Origin: Novipirellula aureliae
GTDB lineage: Bacteria > Planctomycetota > Planctomycetia > Pirellulales > Pirellulaceae
Length of the DNA: 64,000 nt
Assembly (NCBI RefSeq): GCF_007860185.1
Contig: NZ_SJPY01000009.1
Span: forward strand, 150,316-214,315
Reading direction: 5' to 3'
How positions within the stretch are numbered: position 1 is the first letter of the stretch; the number at the start of each line of letters is the position of its first letter. The notes under the pieces were generated by a model that worked only from the letters and a program-made list of their open reading frames with translations, was not told the DNA's origin and did no database searches. The position numbers and the translations under genes were made by a program. This document shows positions 16,924-26,988 of this stretch, in pieces.

Positions 16924-19758
16924 ATGGAACTTCCAATGATTATCCACTTAGTCATCGCTTTTTTGCGTGAACGTAGATCGCGAACCCTTTTGACGATCCT
17001 CGCAACTGCCGCGGCAGTCAGTATGGTGATCTGGGTCACGAGCAGTTACGAAGCGTTGCACAAAACGTATGACGAATACGCGAATCTCGCGCTTGGTCGA
17101 TACGAACTTGCCATCGCCCCGATCAGCGGCGAGCCGACCGACTTTGTACCGTCCGAAGCGATCGCTCCGCTGCGCAACGATCCTGCGGTAAAAGCGGTCG
17201 ACCCGATGTGGGCAGGCCGAATCCCCGTGTTGGAACTGAATGATTTACCGCTTCCGAGCGACCAACCAGCCCGTGGCGGCTCCGGTTCGGGTTCGCACAG
17301 CCCACTGCCATCGCTGTTGTTCATCGCCACCGAGGCACCGGAACCGCCGTTCGAGATGGCGGAGGGAAACTGGATTGTTGCCGACGACTCAAATGAGGAA
17401 ACTCCGAGCATTGTCGTTCGCGCCGACGTCGCAAATCAACGCGGAATCTCGATCGACGATCACTTGACGTTGGAACTACCGCATCCGAACCAAGCGGGCG
17501 AAACGTCCATCGTTGTGCGAGTCGACGGAATGGTCAACGCACCAACGTTACCGGGTGCGGGTGGTGTCGGTATCCCGGTGTTGTCGCCAAGTTCCGGCGA
17601 AGCATTCATCTCGATTCCGCTGGCCGAACGGATCACCGGCGAACCGTTTCAAATCAGTTTGCTTGGCGTCAAGGTCGACCCGCATGCCGACATCACGCAA
17701 TTTCGCTTCCGTTGGGCTCCTCGATTGAGTGACCATGCGGTTCCTTTGCAGTTTCAACAAGCGTTCGAGATCGAAGAGGCTCTCGACCAAGCGTCGGCAG
17801 CTCAGAATGTGCGCATGCAATCGTATGCTGCAACCGGCGTCGCGATGTTAGTCGCAATGCTCGTTATCTACTGTTCGCTAAGCATGGGGGTGACTGAACG
17901 GATTCGACAATACGCGATCTTGCGGGCGGTCGTGCTAACTCGCGGACAGGTCGGATTGCTAATTTTGATTGAAGGTCTTGTGCTGGGTGGCACGGGGCTT
18001 GTCGCTGGGGTTGCCTTGGGTTGGAGTTTGCTGAAAGTGGCCGAAAGTTTGTTCGGCGACCTGCTGTACCACGGTGTGGCGGTCGGCACGAGCAGTTTCG
18101 CGTTGGCCACGATCGCAGCGATTGGTGGCGCGATGTTGGCATCGCTCGTACCTGCCTATCAAGCCACCCGCGTGAAGCCGATTGACGCGATGACCAGTGG
18201 CATGGGCTTCCAGCATATGGTATCTAGAACCCAGGCGGGAAACATGTGTCACGATCAAATCCCGCCATTCATGATTCCGACCGTCATCATCGGCCTGGTG
18301 CTGCTTGCGGTCGGTCCGCTGATCGCGTTCGTGATTCCACCTAGCGAAGACAGGATAGGGTTGGCGATGGCGGCAAGCTTCGCCTGCATCACGATAGGAT
18401 TCGTTGTTCTCACCCCGTCGATCGTCGTCTTCGTTGACCGTTTGCTTGGTCCCTTGCTTGCTCATGTTTTTGATGTCGAACCGAAGTTGTTGGCTAGTCA
18501 AGTGACGAGTAACATTTGGCGCTCTGTTGGTGCATCGGTTTCGATGGCCTTCGGTCTGGGGCTTTTCGTCGGCATCCAAGTCTGGGGATTCACCATGCTG
18601 GAATCGTTCGTTCCTGGCGATTGGACGCCGGATGCGATGGTCCTCATGAAGCCAGGATTACCGCCCGATCAGGTATCGAGCATCACCGAGCTTTCGGATG
18701 TCGATGCCTCGCGATGCCTGCCGCTGGTCGTCGAGCAACCGCGATTGGTCGACGACATCATGGGGAGTGCCGATCGGCCATCCGTGATTCGGCAGGACAA
18801 CGTCATCATCGTTGGCATTGATCCCGCAGGGGCGTTTGCGGGCGAGCGGCCGCTGCTGGAATTGGAGTGGGTCGCTGGCACGCCAGAGGAAGCTGTAAAG
18901 CGAATGCAGCAAGGTCATGCGTGTGTTGTTCCGGATCATTTTCTGGTAGAATCAGGATTGAAGTTGGGAGAGACCATCGCCGTCGATCCACCTCGAAACG
19001 CAGGAGAAACGGTTGAATACACGATTGTGGGCGCCGTGAAGTTACCGGGCTGGCATTGGCAAACGAAGTTGACGGGACTGCGTCCGCGAACTCATCGTGC
19101 CGCCGCGTTGGTGTTTGCCGACTACGATTCCGTCGCCGCCGATTTTGACTTGCGTGTTGCCTCTCACGTTTGGTTTTCCTACCAGGGCGATTCGGCGGAT
19201 GTGGAAGCAATCGAATCGTCGATCACTGGATTCATTCAGGCGAATCAGGTTAGCGAAACCGATTCCGACGAAGTGAGTGCGAAGGTCGTTTCGATTGAAA
19301 GTATCCGTGATCGACTTCTGGGCGGTGCGAAGCGATGGTTATGGATGATCAGCGTCCTACCGCTGGTGACGCTATTGATCGCGTGCATCGGGGTCTTGAA
19401 CGTGATCGTTGCATCGGTTCAAGTTCGACGATGGGAGTTTGGCGTGTTACGATCGATTGGGTTCACCAGCAGTGAGCTTGCACGAGCGATTTTGGTCGAG
19501 GGTTTGATGATCGCCTTGGTCGCAGGTGTACTGAGCGTTGGATTCGGCATTCTGACCGGGTGGTGTGGAGCCGAGTTGGCACAGTATGTGAGTTTTTTTG
19601 GCGGCCTTCACCCACCGCTTGTGATTCCATGGTTGCCGATCGTCGGCGGAGTGATTTTGGTCGGTCTATTAGGCATTCTGACAGCCGCTTGGCCCGCCCT
19701 AGCGATACGCCGCGCGAGGCCGATGAGCCTACTGCAATCGGGAGGAGATTTTGTGTAA
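16924..19758 (+). CDS. ABC transporter permease, MacB/FtsX type
   Basis: 944 residues from ATG at 16924; the frame is open to GTG 16873 and a further ATG is at 16936. It aligns by eye with the divergent permease: LLTILATAAAVSMVIWVTSS near the start, an FtsX domain around residues 300-425, a second module, and a C-terminal FtsX domain ending ALAIRRARPMSLLQSGG. At residues about 425-443 (GMGFQHMVSRTQAGNMC) it carries a decayed REP-derived peptide at the same linker where the sister permease has its REP array. Pairs with the ATPase just upstream. Substrate unknown. Confidence 0.9.
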   Translation: MELPMIIHLVIAFLRERRSRTLLTILATAAAVSMVIWVTSSYEALHKTYDEYANLALGRYELAIAPISGEPTDFVPSEAIAPLRNDPAVKAVDPMWAGRIPVLELNDLPLPSDQPARGGSGSGSHSPLPSLLFIATEAPEPPFEMAEGNWIVADDSNEETPSIVVRADVANQRGISIDDHLTLELPHPNQAGETSIVVRVDGMVNAPTLPGAGGVGIPVLSPSSGEAFISIPLAERITGEPFQISLLGVKVDPHADITQFRFRWAPRLSDHAVPLQFQQAFEIEEALDQASAAQNVRMQSYAATGVAMLVAMLVIYCSLSMGVTERIRQYAILRAVVLTRGQVGLLILIEGLVLGGTGLVAGVALGWSLLKVAESLFGDLLYHGVAVGTSSFALATIAAIGGAMLASLVPAYQATRVKPIDAMTSGMGFQHMVSRTQAGNMCHDQIPPFMIPTVIIGLVLLAVGPLIAFVIPPSEDRIGLAMAASFACITIGFVVLTPSIVVFVDRLLGPLLAHVFDVEPKLLASQVTSNIWRSVGASVSMAFGLGLFVGIQVWGFTMLESFVPGDWTPDAMVLMKPGLPPDQVSSITELSDVDASRCLPLVVEQPRLVDDIMGSADRPSVIRQDNVIIVGIDPAGAFAGERPLLELEWVAGTPEEAVKRMQQGHACVVPDHFLVESGLKLGETIAVDPPRNAGETVEYTIVGAVKLPGWHWQTKLTGLRPRTHRAAALVFADYDSVAADFDLRVASHVWFSYQGDSADVEAIESSITGFIQANQVSETDSDEVSAKVVSIESIRDRLLGGAKRWLWMISVLPLVTLLIACIGVLNVIVASVQVRRWEFGVLRSIGFTSSELARAILVEGLMIALVAGVLSVGFGILTGWCGAELAQYVSFFGGLHPPLVIPWLPIVGGVILVGLLGILTAAWPALAIRRARPMSLLQSGGDFV

Positions 19759-19764
19759 GAAGTG

Positions 19765-20010
19765 GCCTAGGCTTCCAGCCAGGGTACACTAAGTGCATCC
19801 AACCGTGGCCTAGGCTTCCAGCCTGGGGACACTGAGTGCATCGCCCCGTGGCCTAGGCTTCCAGCCTGGGTACATTGAGTGCATCGCCCCGTGGCCTAGG
19901 CTTCCAGCCTGGGAGATCAACTCACTGTCCCCAGGCTGGAAGCCTAGGCCACGGAGGCAACCCACCCCAGGCTGGAAGCCTAGGCCACGGAGGCAACCCA
20001 CCCCAGGCTG
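19765..20010. repeat. REP family 1 array, CCTAGGC variant, two facing blocks
   Basis: Four plus-oriented copies with GTGGCCTAGGCTTCCAGCC and tail TGGGNAC (19765-19912), then three inverted copies (19930-20010), giving head-to-head blocks that could fold into long hairpins. They separate the permease gene from the von Willebrand gene. The stem has G-T wobble positions relative to the standard family. Confidence 0.9.
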
Positions 20011-20058
20011 GAAGCCTAGGCCACGGAGGCAACCCAATTCCATGAAAAATTTTACGAC

Positions 20059-22956
20059 ATGCAACTTACCTTTGAACATCCCAACTATCTTTGGTTTCTA
20101 TTACTTGTTCCTTTGATTGCAACGTGGGGATTTCAACGCATGCAGTCCCTTGGCCGGGGACGCTGCGTTCTTGCGATTCTGACTCGTTCGATCGTCATCA
20201 CTGCAATCGTGTCGGCGATCGCTGGAATCCAAATTCAAAGGATGACCGATCGCATTACCGTCATGTACGTGATCGATCAATCCGACAGCATCGATCCTGC
20301 CTATCGCAGTCAACTGTACGATTATGCTCGGCAAAACGCGATTGAAAACCGAGACGTTGGTCGTGAAGACCTTGCCGGAGTCATCTTGTTTGGTGCGGAT
20401 GCTGCTATCGAACTCCCGCCGTTGGATGATGGCTTGCCGTTTCGGTCGGCACTCCGCCGAGTTGGTTTGCGGACGGACGCGACCAACTTGGAAGACGCGC
20501 TGCGGCTCGCTGCGTCGTCGATGCCCAGCGATACCCGGCGGCGAATCGTCGTGTTCAGCGATGGCAACCAGACACGGGGCCAGGTGGAGCGAATTGCCGC
20601 AAACTTGGTAGCGTCCAGGATCGGGATTGATTTCGTTACGGTGCCACCCGAATCGGGGACGGACGTGATCCTCCAACGGCTCGACGTCCCCTCGGTCATT
20701 CGTGACGGACAACCGATTGAGACACGCGTTTTGATCGAACAACTCGGATCCAAAGCGTCAAGCGATCCGGTCAAAGGTCGGTTGCGAATGACACGCAACG
20801 CCGGTGGCGATGAGGAGCTGTTGCTTGAAGAACCGATCGAGTTGAAACCAGGAAGCAATGTGTTCCCGATTCGCCACACCATCGACCGGCCTGGGGCGTA
20901 CACCTACACGGCTGAGTTTATCGCTAGCGACCCGACCAGCGACACTCGCAACCAGAACAATCGCACGACCGCGTTTGTAAACGTCGTTGGTAAAGGGCGC
21001 GTGTTAATGATCACGCCGGCAAGGCAAGTGAATCAGTGGGAATCGATCGCCAATCTATTGCGAGACGAAGCAATCGAAGTCACGGTACAGGCGTCCGATT
21101 CGATGTTCGGCACGCTCGCGGAACTACAAGCATACTCCGCCGTCATTCTTGCCGACCTGCCGCGTGCCAGTGACGATCCGAGTCGTTCGATAGCGTTCGT
21201 CAGCGATCAGCAGATCGCAATGCTGGTTCGCAACACACAACAACTCGGCGCGGGTCTGTTGATGATCGGTGGCCCCGACTCGTTTGGTGCGGGGGGATGG
21301 ACGGGAACCGAAATCGAACGGGCGATGCCGGTCGATTTTGAGATCAAGAACTCGAAAGTCGCCGCCGTAGGCGCGTTGGCCTTAGTGATCGATAGTTCGG
21401 GGTCGATGGATGGTGAGAAGATGATGTTGTGCAAGGCGGCGGCACGAGCAGCGGTGCAGTCGCTCGGGGCTCGAGATTACATTGGCATCACCGCGTTCGA
21501 TTCCGAAGCACACCCGATCGTTCCGATGCAAACCGTTGCTGATCGCACGCACCTGTTTCCTCTAATTGGTCGGATTGCAACGGGCGGAGGGACGAATATG
21601 TTTCCCGCCATGCAACAAGCCGTGGTGAGTTTGGTTCGCAATGATGCGGCGGTGAAGCATATGATTTTGCTGACCGACGGCAGGACAATGTCGGCCAATT
21701 TCGACGATTTGGTTGCCAAGGCAACGCAGGCCAATATTACCATCACGTCTGTCGCAATTGGCGCCGATGCGGATGTCGAATTGATGCGACGAATTGCAAC
21801 GGGCGGCAATGGAAAACTTTATCACGTTCATTCACCACGAGCGATTCCACAAATTGTGATGCGAGAAACACGACGCGTTTCACGCCCGCTGATCTTTGAA
21901 AGTCAGCAAGGGGTTGAGCCCACGATCGCCTTCCCCCACGCAACCCTTTCAGGCATCGACGCGGTGCCGCCGGTGCATGGCTTCGTCATGACCACGATCA
22001 AAGACAGTCCATTGGCACAGTCGTTGATCGTCGCCCCTGGACCGATGCAAACGGATCATCCCCTACTAGCAGCTTGGCAATTCGGATTAGGGCGATCAGC
22101 TGTTTGGACCACCGACACCGGCCAGCGATGGGCGACCGATTGGAACGCTTGGCCGGGGAAAGCAAAACTGATTTCGCAATTGGTGCGTTGGCTGATGCGT
22201 CCTACCGGCGACACAGGCGACTTCACGCTCCATACTCGAATTGAAGACGGGAAAGTCCAGATCGTTGTGAATGCGATCAACCAAGACGGTGATTATCTCG
22301 ATTTTTTAGAACCATCGGCGTCTGTTCTCGATCCTAAGTTGAATCCCGTCCCGGTGGCACTGAACCAAACCGCTCCAGGGCGATACGTTGGTTCATTTCC
22401 CACGGACCAAGCGGGCGTCTATTTTATTCAAGTCACACCAGGGGCTGCCCAGGCGCCGTTGACCGCAGGCGTCACGGTAACCGCTGATGACGAGTATCGT
22501 AGCCGGACAATCAATGAACCGCTGATCCGCCGTCTTACGATGAACCAAAGCGACGCGGAAATCGTCCCACTGGTCGATGCATCAACCGATAAGCCGATTT
22601 CAATCAACCCCTTTCGCAGAGGCCTCCCCGCGATCCAAACGATCCGCGACAATTGGCCGACGATGGTGGTCCTGGGGTGCTGCGTCTTCTTCGCCGATTG
22701 TCTGGTGCGACGGATTGCCTTTCAATTCAACTGGATCAACCGGTTCTGGACACCCTTCAACCGACAGCCACCTGAAACCGACCGGATCCAACGACTCGAC
22801 GCGCTGCAGCACGCCAAACGCGAAGCAACTACCGAGCGATCGACGAAGGGTTTCGTAACGCAATTCAACGAAGAAGAAGTGGAAGTGGAAGAAGAAGCCG
22901 AGCTGACCTATAGCGAACGACTCTTGCAAGCGAAACGACGTGCTCGTTCTCAGTAG
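20059..22956 (+). CDS. Membrane protein with two von Willebrand factor A domains
   Basis: 965 residues. Two N-terminal membrane segments (YLWFLLLVPLIATWGF at about 10-25; a second at 35-58), as in BatA/BatB proteins. First VWA begins VMYVIDQSDSIDP (MIDAS D-x-S-x-S). A glutamine-amidotransferase-like region follows (GAGLLMIGGPDSFGAGG), then a second VWA (ALVIDSSGSMDGEKM, GGGTNMFPAM). A late membrane segment (about 860-880) precedes a charged tail with an EEEVEVEEEAE run. A large planctomycete DUF1355-type protein. Downstream of the ABC genes on the same strand, it may act as a scaffold for the exporter; partner unknown. Confidence 0.88.
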   Translation: MQLTFEHPNYLWFLLLVPLIATWGFQRMQSLGRGRCVLAILTRSIVITAIVSAIAGIQIQRMTDRITVMYVIDQSDSIDPAYRSQLYDYARQNAIENRDVGREDLAGVILFGADAAIELPPLDDGLPFRSALRRVGLRTDATNLEDALRLAASSMPSDTRRRIVVFSDGNQTRGQVERIAANLVASRIGIDFVTVPPESGTDVILQRLDVPSVIRDGQPIETRVLIEQLGSKASSDPVKGRLRMTRNAGGDEELLLEEPIELKPGSNVFPIRHTIDRPGAYTYTAEFIASDPTSDTRNQNNRTTAFVNVVGKGRVLMITPARQVNQWESIANLLRDEAIEVTVQASDSMFGTLAELQAYSAVILADLPRASDDPSRSIAFVSDQQIAMLVRNTQQLGAGLLMIGGPDSFGAGGWTGTEIERAMPVDFEIKNSKVAAVGALALVIDSSGSMDGEKMMLCKAAARAAVQSLGARDYIGITAFDSEAHPIVPMQTVADRTHLFPLIGRIATGGGTNMFPAMQQAVVSLVRNDAAVKHMILLTDGRTMSANFDDLVAKATQANITITSVAIGADADVELMRRIATGGNGKLYHVHSPRAIPQIVMRETRRVSRPLIFESQQGVEPTIAFPHATLSGIDAVPPVHGFVMTTIKDSPLAQSLIVAPGPMQTDHPLLAAWQFGLGRSAVWTTDTGQRWATDWNAWPGKAKLISQLVRWLMRPTGDTGDFTLHTRIEDGKVQIVVNAINQDGDYLDFLEPSASVLDPKLNPVPVALNQTAPGRYVGSFPTDQAGVYFIQVTPGAAQAPLTAGVTVTADDEYRSRTINEPLIRRLTMNQSDAEIVPLVDASTDKPISINPFRRGLPAIQTIRDNWPTMVVLGCCVFFADCLVRRIAFQFNWINRFWTPFNRQPPETDRIQRLDALQHAKREATTERSTKGFVTQFNEEEVEVEEEAELTYSERLLQAKRRARSQ

Positions 22957-22999
22957 CACGGGCATTCCCTTCACGCACGTTTTCTGGTTGTCACAACAA

Positions 23000-24619
23000 T
23001 CATTGATCAGCGTTCTGCGAAGCACCAAGTAAATGGATGATACCGTCAGCCAAGCTGTATCGCCAGTAAAAGTATCCATGGCCACCAACAAACTCGTTGT
23101 ACTTCACGTCGTAGCCTTTCGCCTGCAACACATCGCGAAGGTGCCGGGTACATGGCAATATCTCACTCGGTGTCTCAAACGTTCCTACGTCGAGATAATA
23201 GTGAACGGGTTGCAGTGGAGCCGTAACGTATTGGCGAGTTAGCCATTGAGACTCTACGTTACCCTTCGCTTCAAAACCGCCGGGCGCCCACCAAAACGAT
23301 CCTGATTGACTCATCACGTTGCCGAAGATCTCGGGGTGTTTGAGTCCCAGGAACGCCGACGCAAGGCCACCGAAACTTGCACCAACGATAACGGTCCGTT
23401 CTCTAGCCGCGTGGATATCTTGTTCGTTCACCCAAGGCATCAACTCGTCAGCTATGAATCGAGCAAAGTTGTCATTGCACGGCAATTCGGCAGAGCGGCG
23501 TTGTTGACTGGGATTGCAGATCATGATCGCTGCGGTGGGAGGAATTTTGCCAGCGGCAACCAAGTTGTCGAAAATCAGCGGTAATTTGATCTCGTTCAAA
23601 TACTGATCGCCATCGAACGTGACCACGATCGCATTCTCGGGCGAATCAGGTCGATAACCGGCCGTACGATACAGATGAATATCCCGTGTATTGCCAAGAA
23701 TCTGACTCGTTAAACGATAGGTTTTGACCGTGCCGGTTGGTAGAGAGGGGTTCGGCGTGGTCCAAATTGGATCTGGCGCATCGGGTAGCTCGACAATCGA
23801 AACGCCATCGTAGATGTCAACCGTTTTGGTTGGCTCGTGCCGTGGATTGAATGGGTCGCGTTGGGCGGTCGCCAAAATCGCACGTCGTTGCTCGGTCGCT
23901 GTGCCGTCAAATTGCGGAACGTCCGGTGCTAGTCGATAGTCGATGCGGGCTGTCTTGGGAACGCGGTAACTGCGGTACCAAATGTCGCTACCAGGGAGCC
24001 GGGCGAGTTCATCATGATCGCCTGATGGTGCACCGAAAAGTCTAACATTGCGTTTCGCACCTCGCCACAAAAAGGTGATTAATGCTTCGGTCGCATCGAG
24101 CGGAGGTTCCACGTTGGTTGTTTCAACGAGAGGGGTTCCTTGCTGTTGCATTTTTTCCCAAAAATCGCTCGTGTCGCCACCGGAAGCCAGATGCTTTTTT
24201 AGTTTCCGTAGCGTGGGACTCGCCAACGGGTTCGCTGGAGGCGATTGATCAGCAAGCGGGACGACATCTCTAAGTTGCACCGTGTAGCTCTGACCCACTG
24301 GGCCGCTGACTTGCAACGAGTAAGGACCCTTTTCGCCAGCAACAAACATAAATGCTTGCCGAGACCCGATGCCAGCTGCCAACCGTCGAACACGACGCTG
24401 ATCTCCATCGACAAGCCACAGAACCATCTCATCACCGGCGACCGAACCACGTACAAAATCCTCCGGTGACAGCGTAAGTTCAAGCGAATCGACTTCGTTT
24501 GACGCGGCGATGCTTCCGTGGTGCGTTTTACCCGACTCCAAGATTCTCTCTTGTGCCGATCCCGTCAGAAAAACAGATGACAACCACAGTATCGCGCAGG
24601 CAACTCTTGTATTCAACAT
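23000..24619 (-). CDS. Enterochelin esterase (Fes)-like exported hydrolase
   Basis: 539 residues from ATG 24619, giving a signal peptide (MLNTRVACAILWLSSVFLTG); an upstream ATG at 24685 lies inside the preceding gene. An N-terminal PPC-like beta domain is followed by a Fes N-domain (ALITFLWRGAKRNVRLFG) and an esterase D-type alpha/beta hydrolase: nucleophile elbow VIVGASFGGLASAFLGLKHP, SQSGSFWW, and a catalytic His in FVGGHGYFYWRYSL. Fes enzymes cut the triscatecholate backbone to release iron; here the enzyme would be extracytoplasmic, like IroE. Lies 26 bases after the di-haem peroxidase gene and belongs to the DUF1559 operon starting at 26858. Siderophore substrate is inferred. Confidence 0.85.
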   Translation of the reverse strand: MLNTRVACAILWLSSVFLTGSAQERILESGKTHHGSIAASNEVDSLELTLSPEDFVRGSVAGDEMVLWLVDGDQRRVRRLAAGIGSRQAFMFVAGEKGPYSLQVSGPVGQSYTVQLRDVVPLADQSPPANPLASPTLRKLKKHLASGGDTSDFWEKMQQQGTPLVETTNVEPPLDATEALITFLWRGAKRNVRLFGAPSGDHDELARLPGSDIWYRSYRVPKTARIDYRLAPDVPQFDGTATEQRRAILATAQRDPFNPRHEPTKTVDIYDGVSIVELPDAPDPIWTTPNPSLPTGTVKTYRLTSQILGNTRDIHLYRTAGYRPDSPENAIVVTFDGDQYLNEIKLPLIFDNLVAAGKIPPTAAIMICNPSQQRRSAELPCNDNFARFIADELMPWVNEQDIHAARERTVIVGASFGGLASAFLGLKHPEIFGNVMSQSGSFWWAPGGFEAKGNVESQWLTRQYVTAPLQPVHYYLDVGTFETPSEILPCTRHLRDVLQAKGYDVKYNEFVGGHGYFYWRYSLADGIIHLLGASQNADQ

Positions 24620-24645
24620 CAGAAATTTAATCAATATCGTTCGGG

Positions 24646-25860
24646 TCAGTTGGTCGGCGGAATGCTTGGCAAAGGGGGAGCCCAAATCCGCAGTTTCGGT
24701 TCTTCCAACGCTTTCAAAAATGCAGCTAAGTCTGCGAGATCTTGTTGGTTCAATCCCAATGGTTTTAGTAGAGGTGATTTGATTGGGAACAAGGGATCGT
24801 CTTGTTGGTGATCCTTTCGCCTTAGCGTTGGCATCCCTGCATTGTACATGTTGAGCACGCCCTGTAGCTCGAACAACCCATTGTGCATTAACGGCGTCGT
24901 CCGTGTGACATCGCGTAATGAAGGAGTGCGAAATTGTCCGACGGATTCTGCTTCGCCACTGACATGGTAGTGCCCCAGATCTTCAAACCGACGCCCATAG
25001 TAACTCAGTCCGACGTTGTGCATTTCGCCATCGGAAAACAGTGGACCATTGTGGCAGTTGATGCAACGGGCTTCACGGCGAAAAAGATCCAATCCGGCAA
25101 GCTCGGATGGGCTGAGTTCAGGGATCTTACCGTTGAGGAACGCATCAAACCGTGACCGGCCGCCGACGATCGTTCGCTCAAAACAAGCGATTGCCTGGGC
25201 AATTCGTTCGAAGGTAATCGCGTCATCACCAAACGAAGCCTGGAAACGTGTTCGGTATTCATCACTCGTTTTGAGCCGTTCGGTGACGTCGTGAACATTC
25301 GCACGCATCTCGCTAGGGTTGTTTAAGACTGCAATGACTTGTGACTCCAGCGATTCGGCGCGGCCGTCCCAAAACAACGTTTTCGCGAACGCGCTGTTGC
25401 GAATCGTGGGGGCATTGCGAGTCAGCAGAGTGCGGGAATGACCGAAACTGGTGGTGCGTCCATCTGCCCAATGAAGATCGGGGTCATGACAGGATGCACA
25501 GGCAATTTGGCCGCTACCAGACAACCTGGGATCAAAAAATAAGATCTTCCCAAGTTCTTCTTTTTCAGGTGAGTGCGGGTTATCGGTAGGATGGACGACA
25601 GGCGGAAGCAATCCGAGCTCACGCCATTGGTGTGGCTCATCGACAAACGGAGCGGGCCACTGCTGAGGGTCTGTGGTATACAGCGATCGCAGCTCGTCGA
25701 TCCACTGCGCTCGCTCGCGTTCGGTTCGCTCGGGGCGAGGTGGTTTCTTTTCGGTACTTTCGCTGGCAGCGGTGACATAGGATGAAATCATTGCCAGCAA
25801 AATAAATATCGATCTCGGACGACCGATCAATCCAATGGCCGGTGAACGCATTTGATTCAC
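24646..25860 (-). CDS. Di-haem cytochrome c peroxidase / MauG-family protein
   Basis: 404 residues with a signal peptide and two c-type haem sites, CASCH (about residue 120) and CINCH (about 265). Surrounding conserved blocks are LFWDGRAESLESQ and the C-terminal HNGLFELQGVLNMYNAGM. The GTG start at 25860 follows GGAGAG with good spacing, while ATG 25851 is an alternative; the start overlaps the DUF1559 stop codon by one base. Family members reduce hydrogen peroxide or oxidise protein side chains in the periplasm. In an iron operon it might oxidise Fe(II), or act on ferric siderophore or haem; the sequence does not decide. Confidence 0.9.
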   Translation of the reverse strand: MNQMRSPAIGLIGRPRSIFILLAMISSYVTAASESTEKKPPRPERTERERAQWIDELRSLYTTDPQQWPAPFVDEPHQWRELGLLPPVVHPTDNPHSPEKEELGKILFFDPRLSGSGQIACASCHDPDLHWADGRTTSFGHSRTLLTRNAPTIRNSAFAKTLFWDGRAESLESQVIAVLNNPSEMRANVHDVTERLKTSDEYRTRFQASFGDDAITFERIAQAIACFERTIVGGRSRFDAFLNGKIPELSPSELAGLDLFRREARCINCHNGPLFSDGEMHNVGLSYYGRRFEDLGHYHVSGEAESVGQFRTPSLRDVTRTTPLMHNGLFELQGVLNMYNAGMPTLRRKDHQQDDPLFPIKSPLLKPLGLNQQDLADLAAFLKALEEPKLRIWAPPLPSIPPTN

Positions 25861-26858
25861 TATAACTCTCCGTTAACCTCGTGGCCTGCGATGGTCAAGT
25901 AATCACACATCGTTGCTGTTGAAACGCTCTCGCTGACAAATCGAACCGAACCATCGGCGAGACCGATGTGAGCACCACCGGGGTGGAAGGAATAGGTGGA
26001 ATAGTAATTCGATGCATTGATCATTTTCGGGCCTGGCGTTTTCCATCTTGAGAACTCATCTGCGATGGTTTCGTCATAACGATAGCCGCGAACCACAAAC
26101 AAATTGGCCGCTGCCCAACTCGACACGGCGACGTACAACGAAGAGGCACTCTCTAATTCGCCAGAGCCAGGAAGCATGCGGCCTTGTTGCCACACTTGAG
26201 GACGGCCAGCCGATTCGACGAACATGATCGAATTAGAAAGCCCATCGAGTATGTCACGGCTGCGACGCCCTCGTTGCCCCGGCTTCGTCGTGCCTTTGAA
26301 AAATCCATCGATGTTTGTTGGCTTTTCGGTTCCCACATAGTTGGGCGCCTTCCATAAGGAGGAATACGGGCCAGCCGAACCAGCGTAGTCAGCACCATAG
26401 GACGACCAAGCCTCCGGACTCGACCCCGTCGCCCGCTTGAAACGCGGGTCTAGAATCGGACCGCCAGGGGTGCTCGGGCAACTCATATAAGAAAGCGGGG
26501 TCTGTACCGCTGGGCGATTGCCAACGTCATTGTACCGAACCGAATAATCATAGATCCCGGCCAATGGCGTTTGCTCGAGATACGGCATCAACTGAGCACC
26601 CCAGTAATGCAGCGCGCCATTACCCGAGGTGCTGGTTGGAAACGCATCGAAGGCCGCATGGAAATTGTGCATGCCCAAGCCGAGTTGTTTCAAATTGTTG
26701 GAACAACTCATTCGCCTCGCCGCTTCACGCGCGCTTTGCACAGCGGGCAGCAATAGGCTTACCAACGCCCCAATGATGGCGATCACGACTAAAAGTTCGA
26801 CCAGCGTGAAAGCTCGACGGTTCAGACGAGACTCCACAGACGTAGCGGTTTGGTACAT
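25860..26858 (-). CDS. DUF1559 pseudopilin-like protein, first gene of peroxidase-Fes operon
   Basis: 332 residues: leader [23 protein letters not shown]1559 signature [17 protein letters not shown], and C-terminal HPGGAHIGLADGSVRFV (H-X9-DG). Heads an operon with the di-haem peroxidase and Fes-like genes (stop overlaps next start). Its promoter region has a Fur-like palindrome (26989-27007) and the leader carries the same AGCCAGCCACG element as the other Fur-linked DUF1559 genes. Confidence 0.93.
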   Translation of the reverse strand: MYQTATSVESRLNRRAFTLVELLVVIAIIGALVSLLLPAVQSAREAARRMSCSNNLKQLGLGMHNFHAAFDAFPTSTSGNGALHYWGAQLMPYLEQTPLAGIYDYSVRYNDVGNRPAVQTPLSYMSCPSTPGGPILDPRFKRATGSSPEAWSSYGADYAGSAGPYSSLWKAPNYVGTEKPTNIDGFFKGTTKPGQRGRRSRDILDGLSNSIMFVESAGRPQVWQQGRMLPGSGELESASSLYVAVSSWAAANLFVVRGYRYDETIADEFSRWKTPGPKMINASNYYSTYSFHPGGAHIGLADGSVRFVSESVSTATMCDYLTIAGHEVNGEL

Positions 26859-26923
26859 AGCTCACTCCAGCAAGGACCACAGGTTGAAACGGATAATACC
26901 CTCGAGTTGATGCTCAAGAGTCG

Positions 26924-26978
26924 GTTCGATCGTGGCTGGCTATCGAGCTATTGGGCCCCTCGCTTGCTTCTATCGAGC
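26924..26978 (-). other. Conserved 5' leader element (copy B)
   Basis: On the minus strand: GAAGCAAGCGAGGGGCCC, then ATAGCCAGCCACGATCGAAC, then a short hairpin TTGAGCATCAA nearer the gene. Same order and spacing class as copy A (7369-7469) and copy C (28592-28681). Confidence 0.58.
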
Positions 26979-26988
26979 CAGTCGACTT

